64,000 bases of DNA from Vesta saturnalis (lineage: Eukaryota > Arthropoda > Insecta > Coleoptera > Lampyridae), in assembly GCA_036346205.1 (NCBI GenBank), contig JARFJB010001167.1:208501-272500 (forward strand), given 5' to 3'. The position numbers and the translations under genes are program-made. The notes under the pieces are model-generated. The model did no database searches. It worked only from the letters and a program-made list of their open reading frames with translations, and was not told where the DNA came from. Positions 54,165 through 63,840 of this stretch are shown one piece after another (the stretch's first letter is position 1; every line of letters begins with the position of its first letter).

Positions 54165-54265
54165 AATAAAATACTTATCTTTTTGGGTTTTTTTAAATTA
54201 TACAATCTAAACGTTTCGATAACACTTACAGTTATCTTCGTCAGTAGTAATATTTGTTAAAAATT
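54165..54265 (-). repeat. interspersed element end (family 3, copy 2, part 1)
   Basis: Matches 21,138-21,240, including the hammerhead-like segment at 54,213-54,244. Similarity stops at 54,265 and resumes at 55,480. Confidence 0.75.
54213..54244 (-). ncRNA. hammerhead-ribozyme-like motif, copy 2
   Basis: Identical to 21,192-21,223 (CTGACGA, 6-bp stem, GAAAC), with the same extra A and the same lack of clear outer stems. Confidence 0.3.
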
Positions 54266-55479
54266 TATAACCTTAATTCAATCAAAAGGATTGAAAACGG
54301 GATGCATATGTGAAATTATAATTATGCTAACCAACGTTCAGTGTATACAAAATAAGTTTGGTCGGACTGCTACCCGTACCTCGGCTAGATAGTAGAACAT
54401 GAGTATCTCAGGGCGCCAGGGCTAAAGGTTGGTAATTGGTGCAGAAGATAATAAATAGCCCATTCGGAACTTATTTAGTGTTGGTTTACTAATACAAAGA
54501 AAGTTAGGTTATGTAAATGTTTAATGTCAGTTGAAGTGTTTTATATATAAGGTATTTACACTAGCTGATATGCAATTAATGAAATCAAACAATCTAATTG
54601 TATAAACTGTGAATGTGAAATGTGTGATTGATCTGTTTTGCTTGTTGTATGTATGTGTGTGAGCTTGTCCGGGAGATCTCTTACAATTTTCGGTTAAATA
54701 CTGCATACAGTAGTAATTAAATGTGCTAGCTTATATAATTAAGTTAATCGGATGGATCTGACCTTAAGTACTTAGTTGCGTTAATAATGGTTTTGCTTCA
54801 ACTAACACGGTGATGGTATGAATGGGTGCTCTGGTGATGGTGATGGTTGTGGTGGTGATCGGGTGTTGCTTAGCGGTGATGGTTAAAGGTGATAGTTAGT
54901 GGTTACTTAGCGGTGTTAAAGGTGGTGGTTCCTGATGTTCTTAATTTTCTGGACCAACCAGTGACAAATTTTATATCCCTGATTATGGAATTGAATAGAT
55001 TTATGAAGAACGGCCGATGTAATGAGAAAAAGTAACAAGAAAAAAGAAAAACCCTAAAATCGGTGTATTTTAGAATCGTTTACTTATATTATAAATAGGC
55101 TTACCAAGGTTAGATTTGTTTTTTTTTTAAAATAACTAATTTAATTACAGAAACTTTATTCTTGTTTTAGGCCTATGCTTTGAGATAAAGGATTCCCTTC
55201 GTGGAAGATGATTATAAATGAAATAAACCTTGTGGTCCTAAAATGTTCAATATTTTATGATTAATAATATGAAATTGTCCTCACCAATAGTGATATTTTT
55301 ACTTAATTTGATCAATAATTAGAATTTTATTTCTGAGGATTGCTTGGATTATTTCTAAGCACACCTTTCTTCGGTTAATGTCTTTTTGACATGAAAATAG
55401 AAATTCTCTTATCACAGAAGTTTGTACCCTTATCAGCAACCTTGTAAAAGCGGGATTTTTAAATTTTAAATTGAGCACC
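54266..55479. other. insertion within family-3 copy 2; includes GGTGAT minisatellite
   Basis: About 1.2 kb not present in copy 1. 54,800-54,930 is an irregular (GGTGAT/GGTGGT)n minisatellite. No protein domain seen elsewhere. Confidence 0.5.
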
Positions 55480-55860
55480 GTTACAAATTGTTAAAGATGT
55501 AAACAATTTGGTCAAAGTTGAAAAATTAAAACATAAACATCAGCCTGATATTAATATAACAGTTTGAGAAACGTATAAAGCCAACTATAAAATTAAATTT
55601 TAGTAAAGAATAACTAGGTCATTAAAAATTAAATATTGTTAAACTGCCTTAAAGATGACAAATCAGAACACTCTCTACGGCAAAAGCTAACAATGAAATT
55701 TGTCAGCAAAAAAACACATTTAACAAAATTTAATCGAGTTATAATGTAAGTGTAAAGTTGTGAAAAACTTCTATTTGAAAATGATAGAAGTATTCACAAT
55801 TCCAAACATTACATCAAATAAAATAACCCGGTTAAATCTAACAAAGAGATATCTTTATCA
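55480..55860 (-). repeat. interspersed element (family 3, copy 2, part 2)
   Basis: Matches 21,236-21,605: 'aaattaaaacataaacat', 'agtaaagaataactaggtca', 'tttaatcgagttat', 'gatagaagcattcacaa'. Confidence 0.8.
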
Positions 55861-55971
55861 ATAAGTGGAAGTGTTATTAACAATGAAAAGTATAATGCAG
55901 AACGTTTTTTGTAATTTTAAATTTTAATTTAATTTAAACTATTTATGTTAAATTATAGTGCTGTGGTAATT

Positions 55972-56116
55972 TATTTATTTGATGTAATGTTTGGATTTGT
56001 GAATGCTTCTATCATTTTCAAATTGAAGTTTTTCATAACTTTACACTTACATCATAACTCGATTAAATTTTGTTAAATGTGTTTTTTGGCTGACAAATTT
56101 CATTGTTAGCTAGATG
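55972..56116 (+). repeat. inverted copy of 55,683-55,832
   Basis: 'atttgatgtaatgtttggat' to 'gacaaatttcattgttagc' is the reverse complement of 55,683-55,832 with few differences. It forms about 145-bp arms around a 140-bp spacer. Confidence 0.85.
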
Positions 56117-56155
56117 TAATTAAATAATTGATTTTAATACGTGAGATTTGTTTAA

Positions 56156-56778
56156 CCTTTAACTACTCGCTACGGTGTATAAAATACACCACTTTCACAA
56201 AATTTGATGCCATCTATTTCAAGGTGCACCTCAGCTCGCGCCACTTCAGGTATCCCTGGGGTAACGTCTTGGGACGGGATACCGGTCAGTTTTACATCTG
56301 GCGTTCAGCAGTTAGGAAGTTATAACAATTTTTTTGTGCGGTGAACAAATACACCAAGCGAGCGTTATGTAAGTACATATGTAATACTTTGTTTTTATAA
56401 TTTTACATTAATTTACTACAACTTCTGATTATTTTTGCAATATTTACTAATCGAAATTTACTAAATTCACTTGAAATAATTAAATCTTTCATTGCAGGGA
56501 TCGTGTAAAGATTCGAAATCCACGGAAACTAAAATCCTTTTTTTATTTTGTGGTGTAACAATAAGAATGTTTTTTGATTTTGTCTTATGTCTAATTATAC
56601 TTTTATTTTAAATTGTTTTCTTCAGTTTTTGTTGTCGTCTATGTTTAGTACATATTTAAGTGTCATTAATAATTGTTTTATTAGGAATATGTGACATCAT
56701 AATGGCATTTTGCATGTGGTGTACTTTATACACCAAGCAAGTACTTATGTTAAAAATGAGAGTGCGAGTAGTTAAAGG
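56156..56778. mobile_element. 623-bp piggyBac-type MITE with TTAA duplication
   Basis: Ends cctttaactactcgc and gcgagtagttaaagg (15 bp, perfect), flanked by TTAA at 56,152-56,155 and 56,779-56,782. Just inside, both ends carry a palindromic box: 'ggtgtataaaatacacc' on the left and 'ggtgtactttatacacc' on the right. A further 'aaatacaccaagcgag' lies near 56,347. No transposase, so it depends on a partner in trans. It is not derived from the 35.8-38.0 kb element, whose ends differ. Confidence 0.88.
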
Positions 56779-56959
56779 TTAAAGAAAATGTAATGATAAT
56801 TTAGTAACAGCTTAGGACCATATACAGGACAAATTCATGGATTAATCATGTGATTTAGATTTAGATAGTATTTAAATGAAAACGTAAACATAGTTTTGAT
56901 ATTAAAAAATTCGCAGATAAAGGTAAACTCTAATATTGGCTATACCAATAATTTTAAAA

Positions 56960-57150
56960 ACAATTCATGTGTTATCTGCAAAAAGTTTCTAATGCGTTTT
57001 AGAAAACGCACTAACTAGGTAATTACAAGAAGGTGAATGGTCATTGAAATACAATTATGGTTTTTAGTTCTTTGAGCGGCTTGTCTTCCTGTTCATACAG
57101 AAAAAACACGGTAATTAGATTGAATCTATAAAAATCAATGTAGCATCTCT
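56960..57150. repeat. interspersed repeat family 1, copy 3
   Basis: 'aatgcgttttagaaaacgca' includes the palindrome gcgttttagaaaacgc. The rest matches 25,850-26,040 closely. Confidence 0.8.
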
Positions 57151-57510
57151 CATAATTTCATTTACACTGTATACATCGTGTTAAAAACTGTGTTATAATG
57201 TCAAGTTTATCAATTTCGCTACTTCTAAATATTTTCGAGACTGGACTGAAGTTGTCGATTATGCTTGTGCTCATATTTTTTCACAGTCTGCCAGTGAAGC
57301 CTTAGACATCACTGTAAGTACAAACAATACGTTTGCTTGCAGATATATTTTAAATATTTACGTAATTTTAAGTTAGTAATCAAGATATTGTTTTAGATAC
57401 AATCAACTTCTTCAGTCGTATCAAAAACCTTACATAGGGTGGTAGTGGTGCTGATTCTAATCAATCACCAATTACATGGCTTAAGCTAAACACCAATAAA
57501 CTGTGTATTT

Positions 57511-57513
<3 letters not shown>
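57151..57513. other. no recognisable gene
   Basis: AT-rich. A weak 'ctgtaagta' donor-like site lies near 57,311, but there is no convincing exon. Confidence 0.35.

Positions 57514-57583
<70 letters not shown>
57514..57583. repeat. (TA)n microsatellite
   Basis: About 34 TA units, directly beyond the 3' end of the Myb/SANT-like fragment. Confidence 0.98.
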
Positions 57584-57586
<3 letters not shown>

Positions 57587-57612
57587 ATCTGTTGCTTCTT
57601 TTGCTTGTTTAG

Positions 57613-57810
57613 TTACTTATTAACTAAATTTGTTTCTCTATCTTGCAAAACACGAGTAGTTATTGACTTCCCGGCAATTTGTAAAATATTTACGTGAATA
57701 AAATTCCATCTGTTTGAATCTTCGTAGGGGTTTTGCCCCAGAGCTTCTCTTAATATCATGAGGTCATCCTCAGTACTAAAATAAGTTCGTTTGTTGACAA
57801 TCTTGTCCAT
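57613..57810 (-). pseudogene. Myb/SANT-like domain N-terminal fragment
   Basis: ATG at 57,810; 65 aa reading FSTEDDLMILREALGQNPYE, RWNFIHVNI and RVLQDRETNL. It resembles the Myb/SANT-like DNA-binding module common in arthropod transposon-associated proteins. It stops at 57,613 close to the (TA)n tract with no further domain. It may be an exon or a truncated copy. It points away from zinc-finger copy D, with 450 bp between the two start codons. Confidence 0.5.
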
Positions 57811-57839
57811 TATAATCTTAACACTTGTTGATTACGAAA

Positions 57840-58260
57840 GCATAAAAGGTTATGTTTTCAAATATTGCTCGCGTAAAACTGCCCAAATTTAGACTAGTTC
57901 GGTTCAATGCGTGAATACGTAAAACGTAACGCAAATCTCATCACTCGTTCAACATGCGCATGCGTAATTGTCTCAATACGTTTTTGGTCGTGCTTAACCT
58001 CTATTACATTGTGTAATGTTTTTATTTAACGGGATTATCTCACAAAATTTGTGTGTATTATGTAACTTGGGTTACATCCACAGAACACACGTTACGTCTT
58101 TGTCAAAGAGTTAGGTTAAAAACACACTGTGGTGCATAAAATATATTTATATTTTATGCTGTGGTGTATGGTTAAAAAACTGAACGTATATTACGAGTAT
58201 ACATCTTTAATTCCAACATTACGAATTATATGTATCATTAAGCAATACGTATATTTCGAG
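57840..58260 (+). promoter_or_regulatory. 5' flank of copy D with NRF-1-like site
   Basis: TGCGCATGCG at 57,955-57,964 fits an NRF-1/erect-wing palindrome. 'ttgtcaaagagttaggttaa' is shared with copy C (49,117). 'attaagcaatacgtatattt' precedes the ATG as in B and C. An extra 34-bp insertion holds the palindrome 'cataaaatata' / 'tatattttatg' (58,136-58,159) between two copies of 'ctgtggtg(c/t)at'. Confidence 0.5.
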
Positions 58261-60204
58261 ATGGCTTATGAGATTGATATGAAACTTATTAAAGTAGAAC
58301 CTAAAGAAGAAGAAGCAATAGATTTACTTCTAACCCAACATCTTGTTGTAAATCATGATCTAGTAAAAAAAGAAACTCATCACGGTGCCAGTAGTACAAA
58401 ATTTGACATTATTATTACAGATAATGCGAATATTAAGAAAGAAGTCAACTCTGATCTAATAAATGTTGGCTCAGGTGAAGCAGGTAATATAAATAAATAC
58501 AGTGTCAAACATATGACAAACTTGCAGTCTGAATCTAATCAGTTTAATAGTTCAACAACAGTGCAGAAAAAGTTAAAACGTTACGCTTTAAAACACAGCA
58601 CAAATTTTAAATATCAATGTGACTACTGTGATTATATCACAAAATGGAAAGGAGCTTTAAAAATTCATCTTATAAAACACTCTTCAATTTATGAATACAA
58701 ATGCGGCCAATGTAATTTTGCGTCACATCGAGAAGATAGTTTTAAAATGCATCTTAAAAAACATTCTTCAAGTCATGGATTTAAATGCGATCAATGTGAT
58801 TATGTGACATATTGCAAATCTCTTTTAACACTTCATCTTAAAAAACACTCAACTTATGATGAATTCAAATGTCACCAATGTGATTATGCGACGAATTTCA
58901 AAGCTTATTTAAAAATTCATCTTAAAAAACATTCTTCATATTATGAATTCAAATGTGACCACTGTGATTATGTAGCAAAACAAAAACAGTGTTTAAAAAT
59001 TCATCTTAAGAATCACTTTTCAAGTTATGAGATCAAATGCAACCGATGTGGTTATGTGACATATCGCAAAGATCATTTTAAAATTCATCTTAATAAACAC
59101 TCTCCAAGTTCTAATTTTAAATGTGAACAATGTAATTATGCAGCAAAACGAAAAGAAGACTTAATATTACATCTTAAAAAACATTTGTCAAGTTATGAAT
59201 TTAAATGTGACCAATGTGATTATGCAACATATTACAAAGCCAATTTTAAAGTTCATCGTAAAAAACATTCTTCAAGTTTTGAATTCAAATGCGACCTATG
59301 TGACTATAGAACACATCACAAACATCTTTTAACAATTCATCTTAAAAATCACTCTTCAAGTTATGAATTCAAATGTAATCAATGTGATTATGTGACAAAT
59401 CGCAAAAATTGTTTTTATAATCATCTTAAAAAACACTCTTTAAGCTGTGAATTCAAATGTGATCAATGTAATTATGCAGCAAAGCGAAAAAGTGATTTAA
59501 AATTACATGTTAAAAAACATTCTTCAAGCTATGCATTCAAATGTGACCAATGTGATTTTGCAACACATTACAAACGTGTTTTTAAAGTTCATCTAAAAAA
59601 GCATGCTTCAACTTATGAATTTAAATGCAACCTGTGTAATTATGGAACACATCACAAACATCTTTTAACAATTCATTTTAAAAATCACTCTTCAAGTTAT
59701 GAATTCAAATGCAATCAATGTGATTATGTGACAAATCGCAAATATTGTTTTAATAACCATCTTAAAAAACACTCTTCAAGTTATGAATACAAATGCGACC
59801 AATGTGATTATGCAACACATTACAAAACTGTTTTTAAAGTTCATCTTAAAAAGCATTCTTCAACTTATGAATTCAAATGCAACCTATGTGATTATGGAAC
59901 GCATCGCAAACATCTTTTAACAATCCATCTTAAAAATCATTCTTCAAGTTACGAATTCAAATGCAAACAATGTGGTTATGGGACAAATCGCAAAGAACAT
60001 TTTAAAATACATATTAAAAAACACTCTCCAAGTTGTGAATTCAAGTGTGACCAATGTAATTATGCAGCAAAGCAAAAAACTTACTTAAAATTACATCTTA
60101 AAAAACATTCTTCAAGTTATGGATTCAAATGCAACCAATGTAATTATGCAGCAAAACGAAAAGATAGCTTAAAATTACATCTTAAAAAACACATGAATTC
60201 ATAA
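58261..60204 (+). CDS. C2H2 zinc-finger protein, 19 fingers (copy D)
   Basis: 647 aa from the ATG at 58,261, the start conserved in all four copies. The frame remains open 44 codons upstream, but only with a GTG start and unrelated sequence. Its acidic N-terminus (MAYEIDMKLIKVEPKEEEA) has psi-K-x-E motifs. Nineteen C-x2-C-x12-H-x3-H fingers follow in 84-bp steps. Relative to B, finger 12 is missing and fingers 10, 13 and 14 occur twice (59,353-59,680 region and 59,690-59,935 region), evidence of unequal exchange. The frame is intact and ends HLKKHMNS. Likely a nuclear DNA-binding protein; targets unknown. Its uninterrupted tail is the reference for the insertions in copy B. Confidence 0.9.
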   Translation: MAYEIDMKLIKVEPKEEEAIDLLLTQHLVVNHDLVKKETHHGASSTKFDIIITDNANIKKEVNSDLINVGSGEAGNINKYSVKHMTNLQSESNQFNSSTTVQKKLKRYALKHSTNFKYQCDYCDYITKWKGALKIHLIKHSSIYEYKCGQCNFASHREDSFKMHLKKHSSSHGFKCDQCDYVTYCKSLLTLHLKKHSTYDEFKCHQCDYATNFKAYLKIHLKKHSSYYEFKCDHCDYVAKQKQCLKIHLKNHFSSYEIKCNRCGYVTYRKDHFKIHLNKHSPSSNFKCEQCNYAAKRKEDLILHLKKHLSSYEFKCDQCDYATYYKANFKVHRKKHSSSFEFKCDLCDYRTHHKHLLTIHLKNHSSSYEFKCNQCDYVTNRKNCFYNHLKKHSLSCEFKCDQCNYAAKRKSDLKLHVKKHSSSYAFKCDQCDFATHYKRVFKVHLKKHASTYEFKCNLCNYGTHHKHLLTIHFKNHSSSYEFKCNQCDYVTNRKYCFNNHLKKHSSSYEYKCDQCDYATHYKTVFKVHLKKHSSTYEFKCNLCDYGTHRKHLLTIHLKNHSSSYEFKCKQCGYGTNRKEHFKIHIKKHSPSCEFKCDQCNYAAKQKTYLKLHLKKHSSSYGFKCNQCNYAAKRKDSLKLHLKKHMNS

Positions 60205-60655
60205 GACATATTGCAAAGCTAATTTGAAAACGCATCTTAAAAAGCATTCCTCATGTTATGAATTCAAATGTGACTATTGTGGTTACATAGCAAAAGAAAA
60301 ATAGTATTTAACATTCTATAAGTTATGAATTCATATGTGATTACGCAACACATCGCAAACACGTTTTAATAATTCACCTTAAAAATCACTCTTCAAGTTA
60401 TGAATTCAAATGTTGCCAATGCAACACGTCTCAAAGCTAATTTACTTAATAGTTCATCTTAAAATCTTATGAATATACATTGCGACCAATGTGATTATGC
60501 AACAAATTGCAAAAATATTTTTAAAATTTATCTTTGCAGCCTTTCTGGAAGAGAGGTAATTGAAAAGTTTATCTTAAAATACACTTTTCAGGTTAAGAAT
60601 ACCAATATGTCCATGAATAAAATTATTAATTATTGGGTTAATATACTGTTTCGTT
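60205..60655 (+). pseudogene. decayed finger tail of copy D
   Basis: Remnant fingers in mixed frames: SCYEFKCDYCGYIAKEK near 60,260, SSSYEFKCCQCNTS near 60,400, and CDQCDYATNCKNIFKI at 60,480-60,525. It preserves the empty sites 'catcttaaaaagcattcc' (60,233) and 'cgtttaaaatacttatc' (60,650). Confidence 0.85.
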
Positions 60656-60830
60656 TAAAATACTTATCTTTTTGTGTTTTTTATGGTGTATTTTTGTATT
60701 ACATTATACAAAACTAAATATATTGTTCTACTAATTTAAAGGTATTGTGCTACTAATTTAACTGTATTAGCGGCGAAATTGTTGGGTTTTAATAACGGTT
60801 TCTGAAAACAAATGTTTTATCTCATTTCTC
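60656..60830 (+). repeat. 3' flank of copy D (short)
   Basis: Matches 38,027-38,200 ('actgtattagcggcgaaa'), then departs at 'atctcatttc' where the retroelement remnant begins. Confidence 0.8.
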
Positions 60831-60834
60831 ATTG

Positions 60835-61285
60835 TAGACGCTACATACACACCTTCACACATTTCATCATTCATAACAACGCAATAATTCACCCATTGAA
60901 CAGAAAAATACTTAATAACTTCGCAACGAGGGGGCATCAAAATGCAACATTCTTGCCAGGATTGCATAGGTAAAACAATATGATGAGACTGCAAGTAAAG
61001 TGAAAGTAAACATTTTTCGTAATCTAAATGAGCAGAAAATTTTGTGAAGAAATCGCGTCCTAGAATCCCATGAATATAGTCTGTAAACTGATCTAATATA
61101 TAAAATTCGTGCTGTAAGCAAAACTTTTGAATGGTTAAGGCTAAATTTACGGAACCATGAGCGGTGATGGTACCTCAACACCATTAATTTTGATATTTTG
61201 GTTGAAATTTATGGATTCGTCACCATGAACGTAATTTTTGAATAAAACGCTAATTGTTACCCCTGCATTGAGAAGAAAAAGTAAG
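60835..61285 (-). pseudogene. Ty3/gypsy-type retropepsin (protease) fragment
   Basis: The minus strand reads LLFLLNAGVTISVL where an active-site D-T/S-G is expected (here N-A-G). It continues INGVEVPSPLMV, FYILDQFTDYIHGILGRDFF and AHLDYEKCLLSLYLQ, the 'ILG.DF' segment typical of retropepsins. The active-site Asp is lost and one frame change lies near 61,170. No gag or reverse transcriptase is adjacent; the hAT gene begins where the upstream part should be. Confidence 0.6.
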
Positions 61286-61289
61286 TCAC

Positions 61290-63840
61290 TCCCCTCGATA
61301 TTTCATTCGTACATAACAAGAAATTTTTCTTTCTAACTTTGATTTCCGCAAATGCTTTTACTACATCTTTTAAGTTAACTTGATCAGCAATTTCATGCTC
61401 AATCGCTAAAATGGTCAACCCATTAAAACGATTTTGCGTTGTAGTTGAACGTAAAAAATTCTTAATCAATTTTAATTTGGAAAAACTTCTTTCTCCACTT
61501 GCAACAGTTATTGGTATACACAGCAATACTCTTAAGGAAACACTTAGGTTTGGGGCACAATTTAACATTTTTTAGAACAGTGCTTGGGCTTTCTTTTTTG
61601 CCCATAAGCTCAGATACTGCACAAATTTCTTCTGCTAATTCTACCCCATTAATATCAACAGAATCATCGTGAGTTAAAATACTTTCTAGATCGTTGCAAT
61701 GTTTTAAAAGATTTTCTTTAGACATGCCCTTTAAATCATATATATTATATAAAAATTGAAAATAATTACTATGGTGACTAAGTTCTTTAAATCTAGTATC
61801 TATTGTATTTAGTGCCTGGTCAATTGTAAAATAAAAAAAATCTACCTTATAATTTTCTTTAGGATTCTCGATCGGTTCATCTCGAGCTTCGTATGAGCAA
61901 TTCCTTTTTTTTTCTTCTTACGCGGTGTCGTGGTATTGTTGATTCAAAATTGGCTTCAACGTCAATTTCGTCAGCCAGTTCTCTCGCATCAACAATAGTT
62001 TCATTAAAAGATTTATCCGATCGAAGATCCTGAAAAAACTTTTTGCAAAAGATCAAGTACAGATGCTAGATCATAATCTTTTGTCTGCAACAATTTGCGT
62101 ATTGGATTAATACAGTTTAAAATTTTATACCAAAGAACTATTGAACACAAAAATTTAAATTGTTTAATACAACTTAATAAACCCGAGACTTCGTCCCTTA
62201 TTAAATTATCAATTTCTTCATTCTCATAAATGCTTAGCAAGGCGTCGTATACGCCTCCGATATAAAATCTTAAAGGCTTTAAAGCCTCTATCCTACTCTC
62301 CCAACTAGTATCACTTAATGGTTTTAAAGTCAAACCCTGGACATGTTTTAGAAGAATTTCCCAGCGAAATGTAGATGCTGAAAAAAATACATATATTTTT
62401 TGAATCATATTAAAGAAATTAGCGCCTTCCAAAGATGCTTTTACCATATCGTTAACTACTAGATTGAGAGAGTGTCTACTACATGGAACGTAGAAAGCTC
62501 GCGGATTTAAGTTCTTAATCCTAGATTGCACTACTGATTTATCGCCCCGCATATTAGACCCGTTGTCATATCCCTATCCTCTTATATCCTGTAAATTTAA
62601 ACCCAAAGTATTAAGTTCTGCAATTATAATTTCAAACATTTGCTTCCCTGTAGGCTGTAGACCTTTCAACTGGAAGAAAACCCAAAAAGCTTTCCGTAAT
62701 TTTAATGTCAACCTCATCCTGATTGGAATCAGTTTTATTGATTGAAACATACCTGATTACAAGAGTCATTTGCTCCACCTTAGAAATATCAGGAGTGAAA
62801 TCTAAAATTATCGAATAATATTTGGATTTTTTTTATTTCATTAATAATATAAGATTTCACACTTTGATGCAACAGGTCTATTATCTCGTTTTGAATATTT
62901 TTAGTGAGCTTTCGTTTCTTCTTTTTTAAGCACCCTACGTATGTGTTCTTTCATGACGGGATCAAATTCAGATAGCAGCTCAACTATTTTTAAGAAGTTA
63001 CCGTTATTATGCTCAAATAGCTTGTCGCTTGTACCTTGGAAAGCCAGACAACTTTTACCAAGCATTTTAGTGATTACTACGATTCTTAAAAGCACTTCTT
63101 GCCAATGGTTTATTTCAGTGTTAACAAGTCTTTGGGAATCCGCATCTATAGTTTTACAACACTTTAATCTTAGGTTCAGTTCTAGAAAAGATTTTTGGGA
63201 CTGAATATGATTTTTAGAAATTTCGTGGTCTTTTAGAGTTGATTCAGATACTTCCAACTTTTAAACCCCTCCTTCAAAAGGAAACTAAGTACACAGCCAA
63301 AAATTTTGCAGCAAAAGCAATATATGCAATTTTTTGAGACAGAGTACAATTACCACTTGCCCTCCATTACTTAAAATTCTTTTATAATAATTAGAGCTAA
63401 ATTTTCTACCAGTCTCATCGTATGGAAATCTATAATTGTACAATGGTTTAGGTGGACCTTGCCTTACCAAAAAGATTCTTTTGGCGTCTGGTAGTATCAT
63501 TGCCAGAGTGCTGGATCTGTACTTAAAAGTTGTTAAGCGCTTTCTGTAGGTGCCACGTTGGTATCAATAGTGCTCTCATTTGGCGACGGAGGGCTGCCAC
63601 TGTCAATTGCAAGTATTAGTTCAGGTACATCGTTCATTTGTTGATCCTCATTTTTCAAAGGTGAGTGTTGTCAGTGTCTTTCAATGCTGTCTTTGATGTA
63701 GAACATTTTGAGTCAACATTTGTTTTGGTACTGTCCGGCGTACTCTGTAAATAATTTAGTAAAGTGCCAGCTTGTCTTTGCCTTTGCATTTCCTTTTCCA
63801 CCCTTCGTTTTTTATATTCGCACAATAGACTTAGTTAAAT
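61290..63840 (-). pseudogene. hAT-type transposase (ZMYM1-like) nearly full length, broken
   Basis: Minus-strand fragments run in order over about 2.5 kb. Basic N-terminus: RVEKEMQRQRQAGTLLNYLQ (about 63,800). TTF-type zinc-finger region: LYNYRFPYDETGRKFSSNYY and KRILSNGG, then a frame-shifted CIYCFCCKIFGC. Then STLKDHEISKNHIQSQKSFL, INHWQEVLLRIVVITKMLGK, ESFLGFLPVE (frame-shifted), VPCSRHSLNLVVNDMVKAS, SDTSWESRIEALKP, ARELADEIDVE and the C-terminal dimerisation signature ITVASGERSFSKLKLIKNFL (about 61,460). Frameshifts or stops occur near 63,260-63,330, 62,560, 62,010, 61,740 and 61,560. A relic of a hAT element; terminal repeats were not identified. Confidence 0.85.

Noticed and set aside
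58129..58260. 44-codon upstream extension of zinc-finger copy D
   Set aside because: It would start at GTG, is not conserved in B or C, and precedes the ATG conserved in all four copies.
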